The notes beneath the pieces are model-generated. The model did no database searches. It saw only the letters and a list, made by a program, of their open reading frames with translations, and was not told the origin of the DNA. Positions 8,261-17,677 of a DNA stretch of 64,000 bases are shown one piece after another. Positions within the stretch are counted from its first letter, which is position 1; every line of letters starts with the position of its first letter. Position numbers and translations under genes: made by a program. Source of the stretch: Microbacterium yannicii (GTDB lineage: Bacteria; Actinomycetota; Actinomycetes; Actinomycetales; Microbacteriaceae); contig NZ_JAMXMB010000014.1 of NCBI RefSeq assembly GCF_024055635.1, positions 1-64,000 on the forward strand. Direction: 5' to 3'.

Positions 8261-8567
8261 CCCTTGCTCCTTGATCGTCTTCGATCCGGCAATGCGGGGA
8301 CCTGCCCGCGCGTCGCCGCTGTGGGGAATGCCGTCCGGGCCGTCGACCCTGGGGGATCGGCCACTCCGGCCGGCGCTCGGACGCTAACCCCGGGTCACCG
8401 AGGCGGCAACCTCGCGACCCATCGAGTGGTACAGCGGATGCCGCGACCGGCGACCCGCGCCGCCGCGATCCCTCCCCTTTCTGCCCAGTGGGACACGCTT
8501 TGTCGTCGGCGTAGGCGCCTGCATAGCATGCGGCGATCGGCACCAATGCCCCATGGACGGAGTTGTC
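8261..8567. promoter_or_regulatory. Divergent promoter region between the PQQ dehydrogenase and the aldehyde dehydrogenase operon
   Basis: A 307-base gene-free stretch. On the plus strand TTGTCG (8500-8505) and TAGCAT (8524-8529), 18 bases apart, are a plausible -35/-10 pair for the aldehyde dehydrogenase operon. CAGTGGGACA (8486-8495) lies just upstream of the -35, an activator-like position, and GAGTGGTACA (8424-8433) lies further up. These are variants of the decamer found near the other two transcription units of the cluster. Confidence 0.5.
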
Positions 8568-10016
8568 ATGGCTGCTTCAGCACCAAAATCCCTGTCGCCC
8601 GAGCAGCAGCAGGAGCTCGATGAGGTGTTCGCCCGGGCGCGCGCTGCGCTCGCGGTCATCGAGACCTATGACCAGGCGCGCGTCGACCGGCTGATCCGCG
8701 CGGTGGCCTGGGCGGTGGCCAATCGCTCGTCGTTCCACCGCCTGGTCGAGATGGGCATCGAGGAGTCCGGCCTCGGCGACTTCGACAGCCGCATGAACAA
8801 GCGGATGAAGATCCGCGGCGTCCTCCGCGACGCGCTGCGCAGCCCTTCGGTCGGCATCATCGAGGAGGATGCCGAGAAGGGCCTCGTCAAGTACGGCAAG
8901 CCCGTCGGGGTGATCGGCTGCGTCGTCCCGACGACGAACCCCGACCTCACGCCCGCCGGCAACGCCATCTACGCGATCAAGGCGCGCGATGTCGTGGTGT
9001 TCTCGCCGCACCCGCGTTCGAAGCACACGACCTTCGAGACGGTCCGGCTGATGCGCGAGGCGCTCGAAGCGGAGGGCGCTCCCGCCGACATCCTGCAGTG
9101 CATCGAGCTGCCGAGTCTGGCGGCATCCCAGGAGATCATGCAGCGCGCCGACCTCGTCATCGCCACCGGCGGGCAGGGGCTGGTGCGCGCCGCCTACAGT
9201 TCCGGGACGCCGGCCTACGGCGTCGGCGCGGGCAACGCGACCGAGTTCGTCGACGAGACCGCCGATCTTCGCGAGACCGCGCGCAACTGCGCGCTGTCCA
9301 AGACGTCGGACTTCGGCTCGGGCTGCTCGGCCGACGGCAACGTGCTCGTGCCCGCCGCCCGATATCGCGAGATGCTCGAGGCGCTCCAGGCCGAGGGCGG
9401 GTATCTGGCGACCGCCGACCAGCGCGCCGCCCTGCAAGCGGTCATGTGGGATGCCGAGGGGCACCGGCTGCCCGACACGGTCGCCGTCTCACCGCAGAAG
9501 CTCGCGCGCGCCGCCGGCTTCGACATCCCCTCCGACAGCCGGTTCATCGTGGTCGAGGGCGACGGCATCGCCGAGGACCGGCAGTTCTGCAAGGAGAAGC
9601 TCACCACCCTGATGGCGGTCCACGCCTATGAGGGCGGATTCGAAGACGGCGTCGAACTGGCCAAGAAGCTGTACGACATCGGCGGCAAGGGCCACTCCTG
9701 CGGCATCGCGTCGACCGACGACGCGCACATCGACTACTTCGCGCGGCACATGCCCGTCTCGCGCATCATGGTGCGCCAGCCCAACTCGAAGGCGAACGCC
9801 GGATCCTTCACGAACGGGATGCCGATGACCTCGTCGATGGGATGCGGCACGTGGGGCGGCAACATCACGTCCGAGAACGTCTCGCTGCGCCACTACCTGA
9901 ACACGACGTGGGTCTCACGCACGATCGCGGAGGACCGGCCGTCGGACGAGGAGCTGTTCGGCGACTTCTACGACGCTGCGCTGGAATCAGCCGACACCGC
10001 GGCGGCGACGCGATGA
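8568..10016 (+). CDS. CoA-acylating aldehyde dehydrogenase (sulfoacetaldehyde/acetaldehyde dehydrogenase-like)
   Basis: A 482-residue aldehyde dehydrogenase of the acylating group (EutE, PduP, AdhE N-terminal domain, SauS), predicted to convert an aldehyde, CoA and NAD(P)+ to an acyl-CoA. The cofactor region VVPTTNPDLTPAGNAIYA and the catalytic cysteine C253 in SDFGSGCSADGN are present; the sequence looks most like sulfoacetaldehyde dehydrogenases, but that does not fix the substrate. The second ATG (8568) is preferred because GGAG sits six bases upstream; ATG 8553 in the same frame lacks this. It heads a rightward operon and overlaps the next gene by 4 bp (ATGA). With the downstream ThDP enzyme it could turn a 2-oxoacid into an acyl-CoA. 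Confidence 0.85.
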   Translation: MAASAPKSLSPEQQQELDEVFARARAALAVIETYDQARVDRLIRAVAWAVANRSSFHRLVEMGIEESGLGDFDSRMNKRMKIRGVLRDALRSPSVGIIEEDAEKGLVKYGKPVGVIGCVVPTTNPDLTPAGNAIYAIKARDVVVFSPHPRSKHTTFETVRLMREALEAEGAPADILQCIELPSLAASQEIMQRADLVIATGGQGLVRAAYSSGTPAYGVGAGNATEFVDETADLRETARNCALSKTSDFGSGCSADGNVLVPAARYREMLEALQAEGGYLATADQRAALQAVMWDAEGHRLPDTVAVSPQKLARAAGFDIPSDSRFIVVEGDGIAEDRQFCKEKLTTLMAVHAYEGGFEDGVELAKKLYDIGGKGHSCGIASTDDAHIDYFARHMPVSRIMVRQPNSKANAGSFTNGMPMTSSMGCGTWGGNITSENVSLRHYLNTTWVSRTIAEDRPSDEELFGDFYDAALESADTAAATR

Positions 10017-10927
10017 GCGCCACCGACGACGGCGCCCTCGACGATCGCGGGGTGGCGAGCGAGCCGGGCGACGAGCCGTCGGCCGAGGAGCTCGTCGACG
10101 AGGCCCGGCGATGGTGGCAGACCGACATCATCGACATCCGTCCCGGCGAGATCGCACTGCGCGGGTATCCGATCGAGCAGCTCATCGGCAACGTCGGCTT
10201 CGTCGACACGATCTGGCTCATGCTGCGCGGCGAGCTGCCGTCGCGGGCACAGGCGGCGCTGCTGGAGTCCGCATTGGTGGCGTCCGTCGACCACGGGCCG
10301 CAGGCGCCGTCGATCGCGATCGCCCGGATGGCGACCACGTGCGGCGCGCCGGTGAACGGTGCGATGGCTTCGGCGATCAACGTGCTCGACGACATCCACG
10401 GCGGTCCGGGGGAGCAGTGCATGGAGCTGTACCTGGAGGTCGATGCGGAGCTCGACCAGGGGCAGGGCCTCGACGACGCGATCCGTGTCGTCCTGCAGCG
10501 ACGGCGGGACGCGGGGGTCACCTACATCCCGGGCTTCGGCCACCGGTTCCATCCGCTCGACCCGCGCACCCCGCGTCTGCTGTCCCTGGTGGACGCGGCA
10601 GCGGCGGACGGCGCGGTGAGCGGGCGGTTCGCGACGATCGGGCGCGCTGTCGAGGCCGCCATCAGCGCGGGGAAGCCGCGGACCATCCCGATGAACGTCG
10701 ACGGAGTGACCGCGGTGATCTACTGCGAGCTCGGCTTCACCCCCACCCTCGGGCGAGGCGTGTTCATCCTGGCCCGCTCGGTCGGCATCCTGGCGCACGC
10801 GAGCGAGCAGATGGTGCAGGGCGGGCGCATCAAGGGCCCGGTGCCCAAGTCCATCGGCTACACCTACACGGGGCCGGCGCGCCGGTCGGTCCCGGTCGAC
10901 GGCGACGAAAGAAGGAGCACCTCATGA
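10013..10927 (+). CDS. Citrate synthase/citryl-CoA lyase-like enzyme
   Basis: A 304-residue protein of the short citrate synthase superfamily, about 100 residues shorter than normal citrate synthases and similar to stand-alone citryl-CoA lyases. The catalytic triad appears intact: H129 (DDIHGG), H177 (GFGHRF) and D230 (MNVDG). Such enzymes either condense an acyl-CoA with a 2-oxoacid or cleave the citryl-CoA-type product. The acylating dehydrogenase just upstream could supply the acyl-CoA and the lyase-like enzyme at 12833 could act on a later intermediate, as in a methylcitrate-type route; this is inference. The ATG overlaps the preceding stop, and its own stop overlaps the next start by 4 bp. 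Confidence 0.82.
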   Translation: MSATDDGALDDRGVASEPGDEPSAEELVDEARRWWQTDIIDIRPGEIALRGYPIEQLIGNVGFVDTIWLMLRGELPSRAQAALLESALVASVDHGPQAPSIAIARMATTCGAPVNGAMASAINVLDDIHGGPGEQCMELYLEVDAELDQGQGLDDAIRVVLQRRRDAGVTYIPGFGHRFHPLDPRTPRLLSLVDAAAADGAVSGRFATIGRAVEAAISAGKPRTIPMNVDGVTAVIYCELGFTPTLGRGVFILARSVGILAHASEQMVQGGRIKGPVPKSIGYTYTGPARRSVPVDGDERRSTS

Positions 10928-12687
10928 GGGACCTGGTCTCGAACCAGATCGTTCGCTACCTGGAAGCACGCGAGGTGGAGCACATCTTCGGCCTCTGCGG
11001 CCACACGAACATCGCGCTGCTCGCGGCGCTCGAGAAGAGCGACAGCATCTCGTTCGTCAACGTGCGGCACGAGCAGATCGCGGCCCACGCGGCGGACGGC
11101 TATGCGCGCGCAGCCCACCGGACCGGTGTCGTCCTCACGCATCTGGGTCCCGGTCTGACGAACGCGACGACCGGTGTGGCCAATGCGGCCCTCGACTCGA
11201 TCCCCATGGTCGTCATCGCCGGCGACATCCCGACGCACTACTTCGGCAAGCACCCGCACCAGGAGATCAACCTCCACGCGGATGCCGCGCAGTACGAGAT
11301 CTACCGGCCCTTCGTCAAGCGCGCGTGGCGCGTCGATCAGCCGCACCTCATCGCCGAGGTGCTCGACAAGGCGTTCACGCTGGCCGAGAGCGGGCGTCCC
11401 GGTCCCGTCCTCGTCGACGTGCCGATGGACGTCTTCTCGGCCGAGATCGATGTCGCCCTCTTCGACAGGGTCATCGGCAACACCCGCGCCCTCGTGAAGC
11501 CGGGGCTCGACGAGGGCGTCGCCGAACGGATCGTGCAGAACCTGCTGGATGCCGAGCGGCCGGTGCTGTACGTCGGCGGGGGCATCGTCGCCGCCGGCGC
11601 GGCGCCCGAGCTCGCCGAGTTCGCCGAACTGCTCTCGCTCCCCGTCGCCCACAGCCTGATGGGCAAGGGCGCGATCCCCGACGACAGCCCGCTCGTGCTC
11701 GGCATGACCGGATTCTGGGGAACCGCGTTCACGAACGAGACCACGCGGACGGCGGACTGGATCCTCGCGCTCGGAACGCGGTTCGCGGAAGCCGACTCGA
11801 GCTCGTGGTACACCGAGTACACGTTCGACATCCCCGGCACCAGGCTCATGCAGATCGACGTCGACCCGGCCGAGCTCGGCCGCAACTACCCGCTCGAGAT
11901 CGGCGCGCTCGCCGACCTCAAGTCCGCGCTGGCGGCGCTGCTGCGTGCGGCCCGCCGTCTGGCCCCCGACGGCGTGCAGCGCACGGAGCTGCTCTCGCAG
12001 ATCGCCGCGAACCGCGCGACGTTGAAGCTCCAGAACGCGCCGGCGCAGGCATCCGATTCCTGGCCGATGCGGCCCGAGCGGATCCTGTCGGAGACGAGGG
12101 AGGTGCTGCCCGCGGACGCGATCATCACCACCGACGTCGGCTGGAACAAGAACGGCGTGGGGCAGCAGTTCGACATCCTCACGCCGGGCAGCTTCCTCAC
12201 GCCGGGCGGCTTCGCGACGATGGGCTTCGGCGGGCCGGCCGCCGTGGGTGCCAAGATCGCCTGCCCCGACCGCGTGGTCGTCTCGCTGGTGGGCGACGGC
12301 GGCTTCGGCCAGAACCCGGCGGTGCTCGCGACGGCGCGCGAGCAGGGTGTTCCCGTGGTCTGGGTGGTGATGAACAACAACGCGTTCGGCACGATCGCGG
12401 GCCTCGAGAAGGCCGCGTTCGACACGACCTACGGCACGGTGTTCGGCAGCGCCGACGACCCGATGTACACCGACTTCGCGGCGATCGCCCAGGCCTACGG
12501 GGTCACCGGCATCAAGGTCGAGTCGGCGGCGGAGTTCAAGCCCGCGCTCGAGCGCGCGATCGCGCTCGGCAGCCCGGTGGTGATCGACGTGTCGATGGTG
12601 AATGTGCCGACCCCGACCACGGGTCACTGGAACATCCTCGACATCTACTCGCCCGGCGAGACGGTGGAGCACGTGGCGATCCCCTGA
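10924..12687 (+). CDS. Thiamine-diphosphate-dependent enzyme (acetolactate synthase/2-oxoacid decarboxylase-like)
   Basis: A 587-residue ThDP enzyme with the three-domain order Pyr, central, PP. The activating glutamate is E50 (VRHEQIAAHAADGYA), and the ThDP/Mg motif starts at GDGG (457-460) and ends in MNNN about 30 residues later. It resembles large-subunit acetolactate synthases and sulfoacetaldehyde acetyltransferase/benzoylformate decarboxylase relatives; no small regulatory subunit lies next to it, which argues against branched-chain amino acid synthesis. It is the third of three genes joined by 4-bp overlaps, so it is likely made in step with the acylating aldehyde dehydrogenase and would release the aldehyde that enzyme uses. 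The substrate is not determinable from sequence. Confidence 0.85.
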   Translation: MRDLVSNQIVRYLEAREVEHIFGLCGHTNIALLAALEKSDSISFVNVRHEQIAAHAADGYARAAHRTGVVLTHLGPGLTNATTGVANAALDSIPMVVIAGDIPTHYFGKHPHQEINLHADAAQYEIYRPFVKRAWRVDQPHLIAEVLDKAFTLAESGRPGPVLVDVPMDVFSAEIDVALFDRVIGNTRALVKPGLDEGVAERIVQNLLDAERPVLYVGGGIVAAGAAPELAEFAELLSLPVAHSLMGKGAIPDDSPLVLGMTGFWGTAFTNETTRTADWILALGTRFAEADSSSWYTEYTFDIPGTRLMQIDVDPAELGRNYPLEIGALADLKSALAALLRAARRLAPDGVQRTELLSQIAANRATLKLQNAPAQASDSWPMRPERILSETREVLPADAIITTDVGWNKNGVGQQFDILTPGSFLTPGGFATMGFGGPAAVGAKIACPDRVVVSLVGDGGFGQNPAVLATAREQGVPVVWVVMNNNAFGTIAGLEKAAFDTTYGTVFGSADDPMYTDFAAIAQAYGVTGIKVESAAEFKPALERAIALGSPVVIDVSMVNVPTPTTGHWNILDIYSPGETVEHVAIP

Positions 12688-12832
12688 CCGCCCGTGGTCG
12701 CGCGTCAGACCGTGGCCAGCACGATGGCGAGGGCGGCTCCGCCGCGCTCGCCGATGCTTCGCGCGCCACTGGTACCGTGCGTAGGGGGTGATGCTGCCCC
12801 GTCTTTCCGCACATCCGACGGCAGGAGACGCC

Positions 12833-13654
12833 ATGGCCGACGACCTCAGGTTCACGAGCCGAGCGACTGAGCTGCTCGTCCTGCACGCCGGCCGCGGCTT
12901 CGTGATCCCGAACGCGTGGGATGCCGGGTCCGCCCGGATCCTCGAACAGGTGGGCTTCCCCGCGATCGCGACCACCAGTGCGGGCATCGCCTGGGCATGC
13001 GGCGTCCCCGACGGGAATGCGCTGGACCCCGACACGATGTTCGACCGCGTGGCCGAGATCGTGGGGGCGGTCGGCGTGCCCGTGAGCGCCGATCTGGAAG
13101 CGGGCTACGGCGACTCGCCGGCCGCCGTCGGCCGCACCGTTGCGCGGGCGGTGGCACTGGGCATCGCCGGAGCGAACATCGAGGACGCGCAGGACGGCCG
13201 GCTGTTCGGCATCGACGAGGCGGTGGAGCGCCTGGTCGCCGCGCGCGCTGCGGCGCCGGCGGGCACCTTCGTGCTGAACGCCCGCACCGACACCTACTTC
13301 GGCGGCGTGGCCGGCGACCCGTTCGACGAGACCGTCGAGCGTGCTCGCCGTTACGTCGAGGCCGGCGCCGACTGCATCTTCGTGCCGGGCGTGAACGACG
13401 AGGAGACGATCCGGCGACTGGCGGACGTCATCCCCGCACCCCTCAACATCGTCGCCGGGCTCGCCGCCAACGTCATTCCGGTGCACACCCTGTTCGGGCT
13501 CGGCGTCTCACGGGTGAGCGTCGGCGGCGGTCTGGCGCGCGCCGCGCTCAGCCTCGTCGAGCGCGCCGGACGCGAACTCAAGGAGTCCGGCACGCTCGGC
13601 TTTCTCGACGGCGCTCTCAGCTACGCCGAGATGCAGCGCCGCTTCGGCGCCTGA
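12833..13654 (+). CDS. Isocitrate lyase/PEP mutase superfamily protein
   Basis: A 273-residue TIM-barrel protein of the PEP mutase/isocitrate lyase superfamily. Metal- and substrate-site motifs are visible: PNAWDAGSARI, the acidic DLEAGYGD, NIEDAQ and LNARTD. The cysteine loop KKCGH of true isocitrate and methylisocitrate lyases is absent, so cleavage of those substrates is unlikely; a carboxyphosphonoenolpyruvate mutase-like, oxaloacetate decarboxylase-like or related C-C lyase role fits better. ATG 12833 is preceded by GCAGGAG with a sensible gap. It begins 145 bases after the ThDP gene, so it may have its own promoter, but orientation and content suggest it belongs to the same pathway. Similar stand-alone genes occur widely in actinobacteria, so the link is tentative. 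Confidence 0.8.
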   Translation: MADDLRFTSRATELLVLHAGRGFVIPNAWDAGSARILEQVGFPAIATTSAGIAWACGVPDGNALDPDTMFDRVAEIVGAVGVPVSADLEAGYGDSPAAVGRTVARAVALGIAGANIEDAQDGRLFGIDEAVERLVAARAAAPAGTFVLNARTDTYFGGVAGDPFDETVERARRYVEAGADCIFVPGVNDEETIRRLADVIPAPLNIVAGLAANVIPVHTLFGLGVSRVSVGGGLARAALSLVERAGRELKESGTLGFLDGALSYAEMQRRFGA

Positions 13655-13718
13655 CCCTCGGTTCCGCGAGCTGCTCCCGCGACCGACTCGCCCACCGGCC
13701 CCTGGCCCGCCCACGGCC

Positions 13719-13851
13719 CCCTGACCCGCCCGCCGGTCCCTGAGCCGCCCGCCGGTCCCTGAGCCGCCCGCCGGTCCCTGAGCCGCCCGCCGGTCCCTGA
13801 GCCGCCCGCCGGCCCCTGACCTGCCCGCCGGTCCCTGAGCCGCCCGCCGGC
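13719..13851. repeat. Seven tandem copies of a 19-bp unit
   Basis: The unit CCCTGAGCCGCCCGCCGGT is repeated seven times in perfect register (starts at 13719, 13738, 13757, 13776, 13795, 13814 and 13833) with one or two changes in four copies; more degenerate copies lie just upstream. An eighth partial copy (CCCTGAG at 13852) runs into the palindrome that follows. The array sits between two convergent genes and has no coding sense. Confidence 0.92.
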
Positions 13852-13853
13852 CC

Positions 13854-13887
13854 CTGAGCTTGTCGAAGGGCGCTTCGACAAGCTCAG
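13854..13887. terminator. Perfect 15-bp hairpin between convergent genes
   Basis: CTGAGCTTGTCGAAG (13854-13868) and its exact complement (13873-13887) enclose a four-base loop. This palindrome belongs to a type seen between genes in many Microbacteriaceae. Its place between the convergent lyase-like and MFS genes suits a bidirectional terminator. Confidence 0.7.
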
Positions 13888-13927
13888 CGACCGCGGGGCC
13901 GCAGGATGCGGCATGAGTGCGTTCCGG

Positions 13928-16263
<2,336 letters not shown>

Positions 16264-16265
16264 TT

Positions 16266-16290
16266 TTGCACTGAAGCATCGTTCGTGCAA
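16266..16290. promoter_or_regulatory. Candidate operator for the TetR-MFS unit
   Basis: TTGCAC (16266-16271) and GTGCAA (16285-16290) form an inverted repeat with a 13-base gap, immediately upstream of the TetR start codon, the usual position for an autorepression site. The exact protected sequence would need footprinting. Confidence 0.45.
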
Positions 16291-16386
16291 ACGCGGCGTT
16301 GCTCAGCCCGTCCTGGGGGACGCGCGAAAGGGCAGATGCCCGCACCACGCAGAGCGCGGAGATCTACCCTTTGCGATTCCGGGGGG

Positions 16387-17490
16387 TCAGCGGCCCGGGC
16401 GCAGCGTCGAGTCGCGAGGCAGCAGCTCGGGCAGCAGGTGCACACGCTGCACGGGGCGGCGGCTGCCCTCGCTCAGCCGCGCGACCATCGTCTCCACGGC
16501 GAGTCGCCCCACGTGCTGCTTGGGCGGGCGCAGGGCCGTGATCGGGGGCTCGGCACTCTCGGCGACCTCGTCGTCATAGGCGATGATGGCGAGGTCGGCT
16601 GGGATCGACCAGCCGTGGTCACGGGCGTACTGCTCCAGCAGCACCGCCTGCGGGTCGTTGTGGATCAGCAGCGCGGTGGTGGAGGTCTCGCGGCAGCGCT
16701 CGAGCAGGTCGGCGATGAGCGCCTCGCGCGCGACGCCGTCGAGGGCGTCGGGCGTCGCATCGACGTCAACGAGGCACTCCAAGCCCAGGTCTGCCACCGC
16801 GCGGTCCCAGCCGCGGCGCAGCTGCCACGACGTGGGGGAGCCGGCGGACGTCAGGATGCCGACGCGGCGGTGTCCGAGCGAGGCGAGGTGGTCGGCGGCC
16901 AAAGAGCCTCCGAAGACGTGGTCGGTGGTGACCCACTCGAGCCTCGTCAGGGCGAGGGCGGAGGGCACCCGTCGCTCGGCCAGCACGACGGGGATCGGCA
17001 GCGCTTCCAGCCAGTGCAGCAGTGCCCGACCGTCGGCCCCGAGCGTCTCGGGCGCCACGATGAGTCCGTGGAGGCTGCCCGATTCGACGAGTGAGGAGAT
17101 CTGGCGGCGCTGGTCGTCGACGGAGTAGCTCGCGCCGCGCAGGATGAGCTGGACGCCGAGGTCGGTGGCTGCCGCGCGCGCGCCGATCATGATGTGGGGC
17201 CAGTAGTAGCTGAGCGACGGCACCACCATGCCGACGCGAAATCGGATGGGCGCTCCCGCCGACGCGGGCACCGTGGTGTCGAGCCGGCTGCGCAGCGTCG
17301 CGCCGCCGTGCACGCGTGTGACGAGTCCGCGATCGGCGAGATGGCCGATGTCGCGGCGGATCGTGAGCTCCGACACCCGCAGTTCGCGGGCGAGATCGGC
17401 GACGCGGACCGAGCCCGTCCGGCGCAGCTCGTCCAGGATGTGCTCGCGGCGGGAGAGGCCGAAGGCGGGCGGGTCGAGAGGCGGCTCCAT
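16387..17490 (-). CDS. Hybrid regulator: DeoR-type helix-turn-helix with LacI-type sugar-binding domain
   Basis: A 367-residue transcription regulator. Residues about 12-65 are a DeoR winged helix (RREHILDELRRTG then VSELTIRRDIGHLADRGLVTRVHGGA). The rest, from about residue 85, is a periplasmic-binding-protein-like fold as in LacI/GalR regulators (VGMVVPSLSYYWPHIMIGA at the start, DLAIIAYDDEVAESAEPPIT near the end). It would sense a sugar and control the divergent GH59-like glycosidase gene. ATG 17490 has GAGG six bases upstream and is preferred to the GTG-less upstream extension. The direct repeats at 17516-17546 lie just upstream. Confidence 0.88.
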   Translation of the reverse strand: MEPPLDPPAFGLSRREHILDELRRTGSVRVADLARELRVSELTIRRDIGHLADRGLVTRVHGGATLRSRLDTTVPASAGAPIRFRVGMVVPSLSYYWPHIMIGARAAATDLGVQLILRGASYSVDDQRRQISSLVESGSLHGLIVAPETLGADGRALLHWLEALPIPVVLAERRVPSALALTRLEWVTTDHVFGGSLAADHLASLGHRRVGILTSAGSPTSWQLRRGWDRAVADLGLECLVDVDATPDALDGVAREALIADLLERCRETSTTALLIHNDPQAVLLEQYARDHGWSIPADLAIIAYDDEVAESAEPPITALRPPKQHVGRLAVETMVARLSEGSRRPVQRVHLLPELLPRDSTLRPGR

Positions 17491-17515
17491 GATCGCCTCA
17501 GCGTACAACTGTGGT

Positions 17516-17546
17516 CGAATCGGTTCAAGCATGAACGAATCTGTTC
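17516..17546. promoter_or_regulatory. Direct repeats in the regulator-glycosidase intergenic region
   Basis: CGAATCGGTTC (17516-17526) and CGAATCTGTTC (17536-17546) are 20 bp apart, i.e. two helical turns, and differ at one position. They sit 26 bp upstream of the regulator start and 130 bp upstream of the glycosidase start. Binding by the adjacent regulator is inferred. Confidence 0.5.
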
Positions 17547-17677
17547 GAATGGCTTTCGGCGTACGCCTCTTCCGATGCAGGATCTCGCTGCGGGCACGCG
17601 GTCGTGCCCCTTTCGTGCGTCGAAGCCGGCCCCGGTTCGCGAGCGCACGTGCACAGCCCCAGGAAACGGAGACTGCG

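Noticed and set aside
12833-13654. Call as isocitrate lyase or 2-methylisocitrate lyase
   Set aside because: The catalytic cysteine motif KKCGH is missing, so only superfamily membership is claimed.
13719-13851. CRISPR array
   Set aside because: The 19-bp units are directly adjacent with no unique spacers and no cas genes are present; it is a simple tandem repeat.
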